A stretch of DNA of 64,000 nt from CAG-791 sp963593905. Its GTDB lineage: Bacteria > Bacillota > Clostridia > Lachnospirales > Lachnospiraceae. A program made the translations under genes and the position numbers. Shown here piece after piece: positions 43,492 through 52,082 of this stretch (within the stretch, counting starts at the first letter, position 1; each line of letters opens with the position of its first letter). The notes beneath the pieces were generated by a model, which was not told where the DNA came from, made no database searches, and saw nothing but the letters and a program-made list of their open reading frames with translations. Location: positions 1 through 64,000 of the forward strand of contig CAVBBL010000014.1 of NCBI GenBank assembly GCA_963593905.1. The letters run 5' to 3'.

Positions 43492-44379
43492 CTAATAAGA
43501 GATCAGCTCACAGCCATCCTCTGTCACCACTACCTGAATCTCCCACTGCGCGGAAGGCTTGCCGTCCGCAGTGTAAATGGTCCATCCGTTTTCCTCATCC
43601 TGGAAAATTTCATCCGTCCCCATATTCACCATGGGCTCGATAGTAAAGCAAAGTCCGGGTACCATCAGCATCTCTGTCCCGGGCGTCGTCACATAGCTGA
43701 CAAAAGGATCCTCGTGAAACTCCAGGCCAATGCCGTGACCGCCGATTTCCCGGACGATGGTATATCCGTTTTCCTTCGCGTGCTTATGCACCTGGGCTGC
43801 CATATCACCCAGAAAATGCCAGGGTTTCACTGCCTGACGGCCGATCTCCACGCACTCCCTGGTGACTTCCACCAGCTTACGCTTTTCCGGAGACACATCG
43901 CCGATGCAGAACATACGGGAGGAATCCGAATAAAATCCGTTCAGTATCGTGGAACAGTCCACATTGATGATATCTCCATCCTTCAGGATTCTGTCTGCTG
44001 CCGGGATGCCGTGGCAGACCTCCTCGTTGATAGAGGTGCACACACTCTTAGGAAATCCCTCGTAATGCAGCGGCGCCGGAATGCCGCCCATAGCGATGGT
44101 CTTATCATATACGATCTTATCAATATCCTCGGTGGACATGCCCGCATGGATTTTCTCAGCCACCTCATCCAGTACGGCGATGTTGATCCTGGCACTTTCC
44201 CGAATGCCCCGCAGCTCCATCTCTGTCTTAATCAGACTGCGGTCCGGCACGATGTGTCCCTCCAGTTCAAAGGAACGCACCTTTTCATCGAAATTTTCAT
44301 GGCAGTTCTTGTATTTCTTCCCGCTTCCGCACCAGCACAGGGCGTTGCGGTCTATCTTGGGATTTGCAAAATGAATCAT
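43492..44379 (-). CDS. map: Methionine aminopeptidase with N-terminal SEC-C zinc motif
   Basis: Removes the initiator Met from nascent proteins. 295 residues: N-terminal SEC-C motif CWCGSGKKYKNCH (near 15-27), thought to bind zinc and the ribosome/SecA in relatives, then the type I pita-bread fold with metal ligands in NVDCSTILNGFYSDSSR, GGHGIGLEFHEDPF and FTIEPMV. Directly upstream of metG. Confidence 0.96.
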   Translation of the reverse strand: MIHFANPKIDRNALCWCGSGKKYKNCHENFDEKVRSFELEGHIVPDRSLIKTEMELRGIRESARINIAVLDEVAEKIHAGMSTEDIDKIVYDKTIAMGGIPAPLHYEGFPKSVCTSINEEVCHGIPAADRILKDGDIINVDCSTILNGFYSDSSRMFCIGDVSPEKRKLVEVTRECVEIGRQAVKPWHFLGDMAAQVHKHAKENGYTIVREIGGHGIGLEFHEDPFVSYVTTPGTEMLMVPGLCFTIEPMVNMGTDEIFQDEENGWTIYTADGKPSAQWEIQVVVTEDGCELISY

Positions 44380-44442
44380 AGCCCCTTCTCCTTACTCTCC
44401 GCCTCCCTGCAGGGACGCGGGAAATATGTCTCGCAACATTTT

Positions 44443-44471
44443 AGTATAGAGGTTTCCCGTATAAATAGCAA
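44443..44471 (-). promoter_or_regulatory. Promoter of map-metG
   Basis: Minus strand TTGCTA (44471-44466), 17-bp spacer, TATACT (44448-44443). Confidence 0.75.
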
Positions 44472-44472
44472 G

Positions 44473-44503
44473 GGCAGCCGGGTGCTGCACACACTCGGCT
44501 GCC
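44473..44503 (-). terminator. Hairpin after rpe
   Basis: GGCAGCCG / CGGCTGCC stem 4 nt after the rpe stop; on the minus strand it runs into CTTGCTATTTATA, a poor T-tract, so partial termination is likely. Confidence 0.5.
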
Positions 44504-44506
44504 TCT

Positions 44507-45184
44507 TTATTTTTCTCTGTTTTTTTCTTCCCAGGCGGCAAAATGTTCCATGAACCATCGGGTATTCTCACAGGGATCTCCTCTGTATACAGAAGAGCCT
44601 GCCACAATCATATTGGCACCGCCCTGCAGCACCAGATCCACTGTATTTTTATCCACACCTCCATCTACCTGCAAAAGGGTAGAGAGTCCCCGTTCTTTGA
44701 TCAGCGCCGACGCCTGGCGAAGCCTCTGGGTGGACTGAGGCAGGTAGGCCTGTCCCCCAAAGCCCGGTTCCACAGACATTACCAGAAGCATGTCGATGCT
44801 CTCCAGATAAGGAACGACCGCTGTCACCTCTGTCCCGGGATTGATCGCCAGCCCCGCCTTTTTACCGCAGGCATGGATCTGATTGATCACCGCCTGCGCA
44901 TCCTGACAGGACTCCAAATGAAAGGTGATATAGTCCGCACCGCTTTTTGCAAATTCCTCGATGTAGCGGATGGGCTCCCGAATCATCAGATGTACATCAA
45001 AAAGCTGCCCGGTCTCTTTCCGCAGGCTTTTGATGACAGGCATCCCCATGGAGATAGAAGGGACGAAAAGTCCGTCCATAACGTCGATATGAAGAAACTG
45101 TGCTCCCGCCCGTTCGGTCTGGCGAATCTGCTCACCCAGCTGTCCGAAGTCCGCTGCGAGAATGGAGGGTGAAAAGAAAATCAT
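44507..45184 (-). CDS. rpe: Ribulose-phosphate 3-epimerase
   Basis: Interconverts ribulose-5-P and xylulose-5-P. 225 residues, TIM barrel: SILAADFGQLGEQ, HIDVMDGLFVPSISMG, HLMIREP, ADYITFHLE, SVEPGFGGQ, and VDGGVDKNT phosphate site. The start overlaps the end of the transketolase C-subunit gene by 4 nt. Confidence 0.96.
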   Translation of the reverse strand: MIFFSPSILAADFGQLGEQIRQTERAGAQFLHIDVMDGLFVPSISMGMPVIKSLRKETGQLFDVHLMIREPIRYIEEFAKSGADYITFHLESCQDAQAVINQIHACGKKAGLAINPGTEVTAVVPYLESIDMLLVMSVEPGFGGQAYLPQSTQRLRQASALIKERGLSTLLQVDGGVDKNTVDLVLQGGANMIVAGSSVYRGDPCENTRWFMEHFAAWEEKNREK

Positions 45185-46122
45185 GCCTTTACAAATTCCT
45201 TTACTGCGTGATAGATTCCCTGTGCATCCAAGCCATACTTGGCAATCAGCTCTGCGGCCGGTCCGGACTCTCCAAAGCGGTCGTTAATGCCGATTCTGTG
45301 CATTCTGGTGGGGAGCTTTTCGGAAAGAAGCTCTGCCACTGCACCGCCAAGACCGCCGATGACAGAGTGCTCCTCTGCCGTCACTACGCAGCCTGTCTTT
45401 TTTGCAGAAGCCAGTACCAGTTCCTCATCCAGGGGCTTAATGGTGCAGATATTGATCACCTCTGCATCAATGCCTTCTGCCTTTAAGAGTTCTGCTGCCT
45501 CCAGGCTGGCATGCACGCAGATACCGTTGGCAATAATAGACACATCCTTGCCTTCCTTCAGGCAGGTACCCTTGCCGATCTCGAAATGATAATCCGGATC
45601 GTTGATCACCGGCACCGCTGCTCTTCCGAAACGGATATAAACCGGTCCCACATAGTCCAGGGCAGCCTTCACTGCTGCTTTTGCCTCGATATCATCCGCA
45701 GGGCACATAACCACCATACCGGGAAGCACGCGCATCAGGGCAAGGTCTTCGTTGCACTGATGGCTGGCACCGTCCTCTCCTACGCTGATGCCTGCATGAG
45801 TCGCACCGATTTTTACATTCAGGTGAGGATAGCAGATGGAATTGCGCACCTGCTCATAGGCACGGCCCGCCGCAAACATGGCAAAGGTACTGGCAAAAGG
45901 AATCTTGCCGGAAGCAGCCAATCCTGCAGCTACGCCCATCATATTACCCTCTGCGATACCACAGTCATAAAAACGATCCGGATGTGCCTTTTTGAAGACA
46001 CCGGTCTTGGTAGCGCCTGCCAGGTCAGCATCCAGCACGATCAGATCCGGATAAGCCTCTGCCAGCTCTACCAGGGCATTGCCGTAGCTCTCTCTGGTCG
46101 CAATCTTCTTTACTTCTGACAT
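45181..46122 (-). CDS. Transketolase, C-terminal subunit
   Basis: Split transketolase: carries the pyrimidine-binding and C-terminal domains. 313 residues; ADLAGATKTG, FASTFAMFAAGRAYEQVRNS, GEDGASHQCNEDLALMRVLPG and the C-terminal VVTAEEHSVIGGLGGAVAE. Works with the adjacent N-subunit (13-nt overlap) in the non-oxidative pentose phosphate pathway. Confidence 0.95.
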   Translation of the reverse strand: MSEVKKIATRESYGNALVELAEAYPDLIVLDADLAGATKTGVFKKAHPDRFYDCGIAEGNMMGVAAGLAASGKIPFASTFAMFAAGRAYEQVRNSICYPHLNVKIGATHAGISVGEDGASHQCNEDLALMRVLPGMVVMCPADDIEAKAAVKAALDYVGPVYIRFGRAAVPVINDPDYHFEIGKGTCLKEGKDVSIIANGICVHASLEAAELLKAEGIDAEVINICTIKPLDEELVLASAKKTGCVVTAEEHSVIGGLGGAVAELLSEKLPTRMHRIGINDRFGESGPAAELIAKYGLDAQGIYHAVKEFVKA

Positions 46123-46946
46123 AATGCCTCACCAATCCTTTCCAGATCCTTCATCGCGATCTCGTATTCCTCATCATTGGGTGCCTTGCCGTGCCAGCCC
46201 ACCTGATCTTCCATAAAGGAGACGCCTTTGCCCTTGACGGTCTTGCAGATGATTGCCGTGGGACGCCCCTTCATTGCCTTCGCCTCACTGAAAGCGCTGC
46301 GAAGCTGATCAAAGTTATGACCATCTATCTCGATGACAAAGAAATTGAACGCCTCGAATTTTTTATCAATAGGATAAGGGGAGTTTACTTCCTCTACCGT
46401 GCCGTCGATCTGCAGATTATTATTATCCACGATGACTACCAGGTTATCCAGCTTCTTGGCGCCGGCAAACATAGCTGCCTCCCAGACCTGACCTTCCTCG
46501 ATCTCACCGTCACCCAGCAGCGTATATACCCGGTGATTCTTACCATCAATCTTAGCCGCCAACGCCATACCGCAGGCTGCAGAGATACCCTGTCCCAGAG
46601 AGCCGCTGCTCATATCAAGGCCGGGGAGATACTGCATGGAAGGATGTCCCTGGAGACGAGCACCCACATGGCGCAGCGTCTTTAACTCTTCTACCGGGAA
46701 ATAACCACGGTGTGCCATGACGGAATACAGGCCCGGTGCCGTATGTCCCTTGGAAAGTACGAAACGATCCCGATCAGGATCCTTTGGATTCTCCGGATCG
46801 ATGTGCAGCTCCTCGAAGTACAGATAGGTGAAAATATCTGCTGCAGACAGGGATCCGCCGGGGTGTCCGGATTTTGCCGAATGCACAGCCGTCACAATAC
46901 CCTTACGGACTTCATTGGCCATTTTTTGCAGTTCCAGATTGTCCAT
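46110..46946 (-). CDS. Transketolase, N-terminal subunit
   Basis: TPP-binding half of the split enzyme. 278 residues; LSKGHTAPGLY, SSGSLGQGISAACGMALA and the TPP motif GDGEIEEGQVWEAA..NLVVIVDNNN. ATG 46946 is 6 nt after GAGG; earlier in-frame GTG/ATG codons overlap the SD. The two subunits plus rpe form one operon. Confidence 0.95.
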   Translation of the reverse strand: MDNLELQKMANEVRKGIVTAVHSAKSGHPGGSLSAADIFTYLYFEELHIDPENPKDPDRDRFVLSKGHTAPGLYSVMAHRGYFPVEELKTLRHVGARLQGHPSMQYLPGLDMSSGSLGQGISAACGMALAAKIDGKNHRVYTLLGDGEIEEGQVWEAAMFAGAKKLDNLVVIVDNNNLQIDGTVEEVNSPYPIDKKFEAFNFFVIEIDGHNFDQLRSAFSEAKAMKGRPTAIICKTVKGKGVSFMEDQVGWHGKAPNDEEYEIAMKDLERIGEALCQK

Positions 46947-46949
46947 AGT

Positions 46950-46985
46950 CATCCTCACATTTCTGAGCAGCCCGCCGCTGCCCTC
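46950..46985 (-). repeat. Minimal leader element (B-SD) upstream of transketolase
   Basis: B GCAGCGGCGGGCTGC (46981-46967) followed by TCAGAAATGTGAGG, the same B-SD junction as at 41144 and 40088. A, C and D absent. Confidence 0.5.
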
Positions 46986-47005
46986 ATTTCATTATCCAAA
47001 GAAAT

Positions 47006-47034
47006 ACTATATCATATTTTATCCGGAGAACAAA
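47006..47034 (-). promoter_or_regulatory. Possible promoter of the transketolase-rpe operon
   Basis: Minus strand TTTGTT (47034-47029), 17-bp spacer, TATAGT (47011-47006). The -35 is poor and lies in the arm of the preceding hairpin. Confidence 0.4.
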
Positions 47035-47065
47035 GGAAATGCCGATGAAATCAGCATTTCCTTTG
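47031..47065 (-). terminator. Hairpin, probable terminator after araD
   Basis: CAAAGGAAATGC / GCATTTCCTTTG 12-bp perfect stem with an 11-nt loop; minus strand continues TTCTCC. The T content is low. 47066-47227 holds no gene. Confidence 0.5.
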
Positions 47066-47227
47066 CATATAGACTATGAGAAACGTTTTTATCAGCGTTT
47101 TCCAAGGTCATTTTCGTGCATTTAGCACAATTTCCGGCAGTGTCGTCATTATCGTCCCGGCCAGGCGAGCGCGGATAGAAACCCGCACAGCATCTGTACA
47201 GTAATATACCGACAGCAACTTTTCTTT

Positions 47228-47926
47228 TTAATTTCCCTGCCCGTAATAGGCATTGGCGCCATGTTTGCGGAAATAGTGCTTATCCTGCAGCTCCTGGGGC
47301 GCCGGTTCCACCTTGGGATTGATCAACTCTGTCCTGTAGGCCATCTTGGCCACTTCCTCCAGTACCACAGCGCCGTGTACCGCCTCCATGGCATCTTTTC
47401 CCCATGCGAAAGGACCATGATTCTTGCAGAGCACCGCCGGGACCGCCTCGGGATCCTTTCCCAGTCTGGCAAATTCATTGACAATGAGATGGCCGGTGTT
47501 TTCCTCATAAGCCTCTTCGATCTCTTCTCTGGTCAGGCAGCGCAGACAAGGCACTTCTCCGTAGAAATAATCTGCATGGGTCGTGCCATAGCACGGAATA
47601 GAACGTCCCGTCTGCGCCCAGCTGGTGGCGTAGGAGGAGTGAGTGTGTACAATACCTCCGATAGAAGGAAAAGCCTTATACAGCTCCACGTGGGTAGCCG
47701 TATCGGAGGAGGGATTATACTTTCCCTCTACTTTATTCCCCTCTAAATCCACGATGACCATATCCTCCGGTGTCAGCTTTTCATACTCCACACCGCTGGG
47801 TTTGATGGCAAAAAGGCCTGTTTCCCGGTCTATACCGCTGACATTTCCCCAGGTAAAGGTCACCAGTCCATATTTCGGCAGCAGCATATTTGCCTCATAA
47901 ACCTGTTTTTTTAATTCTTCCAGCAT
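47228..47926 (-). CDS. araD: L-ribulose-5-phosphate 4-epimerase
   Basis: Converts L-ribulose-5-P to D-xylulose-5-P. 232 residues of the class II aldolase family: GNVSGIDRETGLFAIKPSGVEYEKL, zinc ligands in HTHSSYATSWAQ and THADYFYG, and KNHGPFAWGKD. ATG 47926 follows AAGGGGATACACCTT. It lies 22 nt after the FGGY kinase gene, giving a kinase-epimerase pair that feeds the downstream transketolase and rpe. Confidence 0.93.
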   Translation of the reverse strand: MLEELKKQVYEANMLLPKYGLVTFTWGNVSGIDRETGLFAIKPSGVEYEKLTPEDMVIVDLEGNKVEGKYNPSSDTATHVELYKAFPSIGGIVHTHSSYATSWAQTGRSIPCYGTTHADYFYGEVPCLRCLTREEIEEAYEENTGHLIVNEFARLGKDPEAVPAVLCKNHGPFAWGKDAMEAVHGAVVLEEVAKMAYRTELINPKVEPAPQELQDKHYFRKHGANAYYGQGN

Positions 47927-47948
47927 AAGGTGTATCCCCTTCCCTATT

Positions 47949-49553
47949 TTAAGACAGTAAATGATCGATCGCCGCTCTCTCGATGGCCAGACCCTCACTG
48001 TATCTTCTCATGAATTCCTCAAAACCTGCCGCGTCTGCGGGATCCGGCTCTACGGTCTCTCCCTGCTCTCCGCCGAATACAGCGCGGTTTAAGAAAGTCT
48101 CCAGATTTTCCTCTTCCTGACGGTTTACCAGGTAGGAAGCCAGCAGTGCAATACCCCAGGCTCCGCCCTCTCCGGCCGTCTCCATCACCGTCACCGGCGC
48201 ATTCATAGCCGCTGCCAGAATATTCTGCCCTACCCCCTTGGTCTTAAAGAGGCCGCCGTGTCCCAAAAGACGGTCGATGGCCACATGCTCCTGCTTGGTC
48301 AGCAGATCCATGCCGGTCTTTAAAGCACCCAGGGATGTGAACAGATGCACCCGCATGAAGTTTGCCAGGGTAAAATGACTTTCCGGTCTGCGCACAAAGA
48401 GGGGTCTCCCCTGCTCCATGCCGGTAATATGCTCGCCGGAAAAATAATTATAAGCCAACAGACCGCCGCAGTCTGCATCCCCTTCCATAGCCTTTTTATA
48501 GAGCACGGAGAACAGCTGATTCTTATCCGCCTGCATCCCCATAGCAGCCGCAAACTCTCCGAACAAGCCTACCCAGGCATTCAGATCCGAGGTACAGTTG
48601 TTGCAGTGCACCATAGCCACCGGATCTCCGGCAGGTGTGGTCACCAGATCGATCTCCGGATACACCTTAGAGAGACGCTTTTCCAATACGATCATGGAAA
48701 AGACGCTGGTTCCGGCGGAGACATTGCCGGTGCGACGAGCCACAGAATTGGTAGCTGCCATGCCGGTGCCGGCATCGCCCTCCGGCGGGCAAAGAGGAAT
48801 CCCCGCCTCCAAGTGACCGGATACATCCAGAAGCTTTGCCCCTTCCTCTGTCAGTGTACCGGCATCTTCACCGGCCCGCAGGCATTTAGGCAGCAGTTCT
48901 TCCAGTTTCCAGGGATAGCCTTTCTCCGCCACCAGCTGATCAAACTGTCCGATCATTTCCTGATCAAAATCCGCTGTCTTCTCATCAATAGGAAACATAC
49001 CGGAGGCATCGCCTACGCCCAGCACCTTCTGTCCCGTCAGCTTCCAATGCACATAGCCGGCCAGCGTGGTGAAAAAGCGCACATCCTTCACATGGTCCTC
49101 GCCGTTTAAGATTGCCTGATACAAATGAGCGATGCTCCAGCGCTGGGGAATATGATAGCCGAAAAGCTCTGTCAGTTCTTCACTTGCCTTTTCGGTCATG
49201 GTATTTCTCCAGGTACGGAAAGGCACCAGCAGATTATCTGCTCCGTCGAAAGCCAGATATCCGTGCATCATGGCACTGATGCCGATAGCCGCCACCCTGG
49301 TCAGCACTTCGCCGTATTCCTTTTCCACCTCAGCCGCCATGGCTGCATAGCAGCCCTGCAGTCCTCTGGTAACCTCCTCCATGGAATAAGTCCAGATTCC
49401 GTTTTCCAGACTGTTTTCCCAATCATAGGCGCCGGATGCTACCGGCGCATTGTCCTCACCGATCAAAACGGCTTTGATACGGGTAGAGCCAAACTCAATA
49501 CCCAGTACGGTACGCCCTGCTTTGATTTGTTCCTTCACTGCCTGCCTGTCCAT
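47949..49553 (-). CDS. FGGY-family pentulose kinase (ribulokinase/xylulokinase-like)
   Basis: 534 residues. N-terminal phosphate-binding GIEFGSTRIKAVLIGED, GISAMMHGYLAFD, and C-terminal FGGY-type GHGGLFKTKGVGQNILAAAM and ETAGEGGAWGIALLA. It phosphorylates a ketopentose or polyol. Pairing with araD favours L-ribulose (AraB role); xylulose cannot be excluded. SD AGAAGGGGTTATCT. 37 nt after the Mrr-type nuclease gene. Confidence 0.87.
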   Translation of the reverse strand: MDRQAVKEQIKAGRTVLGIEFGSTRIKAVLIGEDNAPVASGAYDWENSLENGIWTYSMEEVTRGLQGCYAAMAAEVEKEYGEVLTRVAAIGISAMMHGYLAFDGADNLLVPFRTWRNTMTEKASEELTELFGYHIPQRWSIAHLYQAILNGEDHVKDVRFFTTLAGYVHWKLTGQKVLGVGDASGMFPIDEKTADFDQEMIGQFDQLVAEKGYPWKLEELLPKCLRAGEDAGTLTEEGAKLLDVSGHLEAGIPLCPPEGDAGTGMAATNSVARRTGNVSAGTSVFSMIVLEKRLSKVYPEIDLVTTPAGDPVAMVHCNNCTSDLNAWVGLFGEFAAAMGMQADKNQLFSVLYKKAMEGDADCGGLLAYNYFSGEHITGMEQGRPLFVRRPESHFTLANFMRVHLFTSLGALKTGMDLLTKQEHVAIDRLLGHGGLFKTKGVGQNILAAAMNAPVTVMETAGEGGAWGIALLASYLVNRQEEENLETFLNRAVFGGEQGETVEPDPADAAGFEEFMRRYSEGLAIERAAIDHLLS

Positions 49554-49590
49554 AGATAACCCCTTCTTTCTCTTGTCAGAAAAATTTTCT

Positions 49591-50058
49591 CTATTCTCCC
49601 TGCATTATATCATTCAGGAATCCCCTATCCCATAGAAGAATATTTAATTTTCGCGCTGCCGTCACTGCTGGCCCCGTAAAATACTGGTTGGTCATCACAG
49701 CTCCCACCATACAGTCGTAAAAAGCTTTGCCGGCAAATACCTCCTGCACTGCCGATACACCCACAGCCCCCTCGTAGCATTTGCACTGCACGGCGTAGGT
49801 GACACCATCCTTCTGTGCCAGTATATCAGCGCCGAAATCGCCGCTTCCTCTGGTCACCTCCACGTCGGTAAAACCGGCGTCCCGCAGCAGATCTGCGCAG
49901 AAAAACTCAAAATCATGACCTTCCATCTCATCCATGGATACTGTCCCGGACCGTCTGCGTCTCCTCCATCTTCGGATGATCAGAAAAAGTGCTGCCAGCA
50001 CAACCACCGCGCAGATGATGATCGCAGCAATTGTCTGTGTAGATGGTACTTCTGTCAT
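49591..50058 (-). CDS. Membrane-anchored Mrr-type restriction endonuclease-like protein
   Basis: 155 residues. One N-terminal TM helix (TIAAIIICAVVVLAALFLII) followed by a basic stop-transfer RRWRRRRR, then a PD-(D/E)xK domain of the Mrr/restriction type IV group: FEFFCADLLRDAGF, RGSGDFGADILAQ and YAVQCKCYEG hold the Glu, Asp and Q-x-K residues. Nuclease in the cytoplasm, tethered to the membrane. ATG 50058 follows AAAGAGGTGAAA; the in-frame 43-residue upstream extension is leader element. Role (defence or repair) not known; it sits between a phosphatase gene and a sugar kinase gene. Confidence 0.85.
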   Translation of the reverse strand: MTEVPSTQTIAAIIICAVVVLAALFLIIRRWRRRRRSGTVSMDEMEGHDFEFFCADLLRDAGFTDVEVTRGSGDFGADILAQKDGVTYAVQCKCYEGAVGVSAVQEVFAGKAFYDCMVGAVMTNQYFTGPAVTAARKLNILLWDRGFLNDIMQGE

Positions 50059-50061
50059 TTT

Positions 50062-50227
50062 CACCTCTTTATGCCGCAATTTATTGCGGCTGCGCGAGGA
50101 GAATTTCGCGCAGGCGAATTCTCCTCTGCGATCCATAAGGATGCTGTTTACGGCATCCTTAGAATGACTAAAAATGACATCGGTCATTTTTAGTCATTTC
50201 ACCTCTTCATGCCGCAATTATTGCGGC
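50062..50227 (-). repeat. Nested multi-hairpin leader element upstream of Mrr-type gene
   Basis: Gene direction: B2 (50227-50211, GCCGCAATAATTGCGGC) 3 nt after the phosphatase stop, SD AAGAGGTGAA, C (50195-50166, 13-bp stem GACTAAAAATGAC with loop CGAT), D (50160-50137, AAGGATGC / GCATCCTT), GGATCGC linker, A (50126-50096), B (50090-50073, GCCGCAATAAATTGCGGC), SD AAAGAGGTG. Confidence 0.87.
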
Positions 50228-50230
50228 CAT

Positions 50231-51217
50231 TTAGTTCCCGGACAGATCCATAAAATCTTCCAGCCGCATCTGAATACCGTTTTCAGCATTCTCCTGCTTC
50301 TGTTTGTCGGCGGGCTGTCCCTTTTTGGCGCCCCGCTCTTTTCTTCTCTTGTTTCTCTCTGCCCTTTGCCGCTTTTCCTCTTCCGATACAGGAAGATCCG
50401 TCTCCGGCCTGCGAACATAAAACGTTTTTCCATCCTCCAGCCGCAGACATGCCAGCTGGGCTCTGGCAGCTGCTTCTCTCAAAAGCGGTTCCTCATCATT
50501 CTCGCAATACATACACTTAGCACCGCAATCAATATCCGTAAACCGCTCCCCGATGAAAATCCGATTGCGCTTATGTGCCTCCGGTTTCCGGAAAGGCCAG
50601 TCTACCACATAGCGCAGCTGGTTATAATAATACTTGGTAACCGTGTGTCCGCAGATCAGTCTGTCATAGTGTACCTTTCCCCGGTATCCTCCAAAGGGAT
50701 CCTCCCGGAGCATCAGGCGTCTCCACACCGCTTCCTCCCGGCGCCGCCTGATTTCAGAGGGCGCATACTCCATGTCGTAGTGGTAAGGAAAGGCATGCGC
50801 CAGCATATAGGTTTTCCCCTCCGCTTTGGCCATCGCGCTGTAAGGAAGCTGATTTAACCATTTGGCTATATTTCCTTGCTCCTCCCCGGTCAGACTGCGG
50901 TATTTCTCCCAGGTATCCAATCCCCTGTTGGCATAAAGCCATGTATTAGCCGCAGGTCCGGTCTGCCCGTCCGGCAGGACGTTTCGGATGGTCTGCAGAA
51001 ACATCAGGTCATGATTTCCCATGAGGCAATGCACAAAGGCATGCCTGCTCAGATGCATGAGATATTGCACTGTCTCAATGGACTTAGGCCCCCAATCCAC
51101 ATAATCCCCCAGCACATACAGGTGATCACGCCTGTCATATTGGAAATCGGCCTTATCCAGCAGCTTTTTAAACTCCGTCAGGGAGCCGTGAATATCACTG
51201 ATCACATAGGTTGCCAT
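50231..51217 (-). CDS. PPP-type metallophosphoesterase
   Basis: 328 residues. Serine/threonine phosphatase fold: SDIHGSLTEFKKLL, LGDYVDWGPKSIETV, MGNHDLMFL, and His ligands in LAHAFPYH and ICGHTVT. The C-terminus is Arg/Lys-rich (EEKRQRAERNKRRKERGAKKG). Could act on phosphoproteins or dinucleoside polyphosphates. ATG 51217; 51 nt after the DUF4250 gene. The stop is followed almost at once by a leader hairpin. Confidence 0.87.
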   Translation of the reverse strand: MATYVISDIHGSLTEFKKLLDKADFQYDRRDHLYVLGDYVDWGPKSIETVQYLMHLSRHAFVHCLMGNHDLMFLQTIRNVLPDGQTGPAANTWLYANRGLDTWEKYRSLTGEEQGNIAKWLNQLPYSAMAKAEGKTYMLAHAFPYHYDMEYAPSEIRRRREEAVWRRLMLREDPFGGYRGKVHYDRLICGHTVTKYYYNQLRYVVDWPFRKPEAHKRNRIFIGERFTDIDCGAKCMYCENDEEPLLREAAARAQLACLRLEDGKTFYVRRPETDLPVSEEEKRQRAERNKRRKERGAKKGQPADKQKQENAENGIQMRLEDFMDLSGN

Positions 51218-51268
51218 GGATGCACGCCTCCCTTTTACTTTTTCTCTGTTCTTGTTTCTTTATATTGT

Positions 51269-51442
51269 TCAACGAAATTGATTTCTTTCCTTATCGTAAA
51301 TAAACCCCGCACTGCTCATCTTGTCTATAATTCCCTGCTCATCCTCATCCATATCCTCACAAAGAGCGGAAAGAGACGAATACTGGTCGCGAAGTTTCAA
51401 ATTCAGATAACTGTATAACATAATAGGATCCTGTGGAAGCAT
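51269..51442 (-). CDS. DUF4250 domain small protein
   Basis: 57 residues, starting MLPQDPIMLYSYLNLKLRDQ and ending FIYDKERNQFR. The P-QDP-M-L-S-N-KLRD pattern is typical of DUF4250, a short conserved clostridial protein of unknown function, predicted helical and cytosolic. SD AAAGAGGAATTT precedes ATG 51442. First gene of an apparent operon with the phosphatase and nuclease genes; promoter at 51587-51616 and a leader element at 51446-51533. Confidence 0.85.
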   Translation of the reverse strand: MLPQDPIMLYSYLNLKLRDQYSSLSALCEDMDEDEQGIIDKMSSAGFIYDKERNQFR

Positions 51443-51445
51443 AAA

Positions 51446-51533
51446 TTCCTCTTTCTATGCCGCTGCAAAGCAGCGGCAGTACGAAGAAAACTCACGAACG
51501 CGAATTTTCTGATACCGATCACCGCAAGTGATC
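51446..51533 (-). repeat. Leader element (D-A-B-SD) upstream of DUF4250 gene
   Basis: D-like GATCACTTGCGGTGATC (51533-51517), A (51510-51485, AGAAAATTCGCGTTCG and TTTTCT), B (51477-51459, GCCGCTGCTTTGCAGCGGC), SD AAAGAGG. B stem differs on both arms from other loci. The promoter lies 55-80 nt upstream, so the element is in the mRNA. Confidence 0.7.
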
Positions 51534-51586
51534 TCGTTATTGCACCGTCTTCTCTTCGTTACTCCCCTTATCACATACTGCCTTTT

Positions 51587-51616
51587 ACTATACCAAAAGA
51601 TTTGCCTGCATTTCCA
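51587..51616 (-). promoter_or_regulatory. Promoter of DUF4250-phosphatase-nuclease operon
   Basis: Minus strand TGGAAA (51616-51611), 18-bp spacer, extended -10 TGGTATAGT (TATAGT 51592-51587). Confidence 0.6.
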
Positions 51617-51693
51617 CCCATTCCGTCAGAAAATTTTCGCACAAATCTTCCAAAGACCAATGCCCGCAGGTCGACAGCAAATCCTGTGAACCA

Positions 51694-51745
51694 ACAAAAA
51701 AAGCCCCAACCCGTCTGCCTCTGTGTGCATCCCGGATTGGAGCTG
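51694..51745 (-). terminator. Intrinsic terminator of rpsF-ssb-rpsR
   Basis: AGCTCCAATCCG / CGGGTTGGGGCT stem on the minus strand (with G-T pairs) followed by TTTTTTTG, 12 nt after the rpsR stop. Confidence 0.88.
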
Positions 51746-51757
51746 ATTTTCGGAAAA

Positions 51758-52021
51758 TTATTCCTCGGTATAAGGCATCAGAGCCAGATGACGTGCTCTC
51801 TTGATTGCAACTGTCATTGCTCTCTGATGAGTAGAGCAGGTACCTGTGATTCTTCTGGGAAGAATCTTGCCGCTCTCAGAAACGTACTTGCGCAGCTTTG
51901 CTACATCTTTGTAATCGATTGTATTATCTTTGCCGCAGAATACGCAGACTTTTTTCTTTCTGTGGAAACCGCCTCTCTTCTTGAAAGGTGCGTCGCCTCT
52001 ATCGCCCTTATTAAAAGCCAT
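51758..52021 (-). CDS. rpsR: 30S ribosomal protein S18
   Basis: Small-subunit protein that pairs with S6. 87 residues; KVCVFCGKDNTIDYKDV, LRKYVSESGKILPRRITGTCSTHQRAM typical of S18. Contains Cys (CVFC..CSTH) consistent with a zinc-binding (C+) form. Third gene of the rpsF-ssb-rpsR operon. Confidence 0.97.
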   Translation of the reverse strand: MAFNKGDRGDAPFKKRGGFHRKKKVCVFCGKDNTIDYKDVAKLRKYVSESGKILPRRITGTCSTHQRAMTVAIKRARHLALMPYTEE

Positions 52022-52082
52022 GGTCTTTACCTCCTGTAGTATTCATGCCTGTCACTCATCGGTGCAGGTCTTCTCGCGCCTA

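Noticed and set aside
44473..44503. Plus-strand terminator
   Set aside because: The T-rich flank is on the plus side, but no plus-strand gene precedes it; treated as the rpe 3' hairpin.
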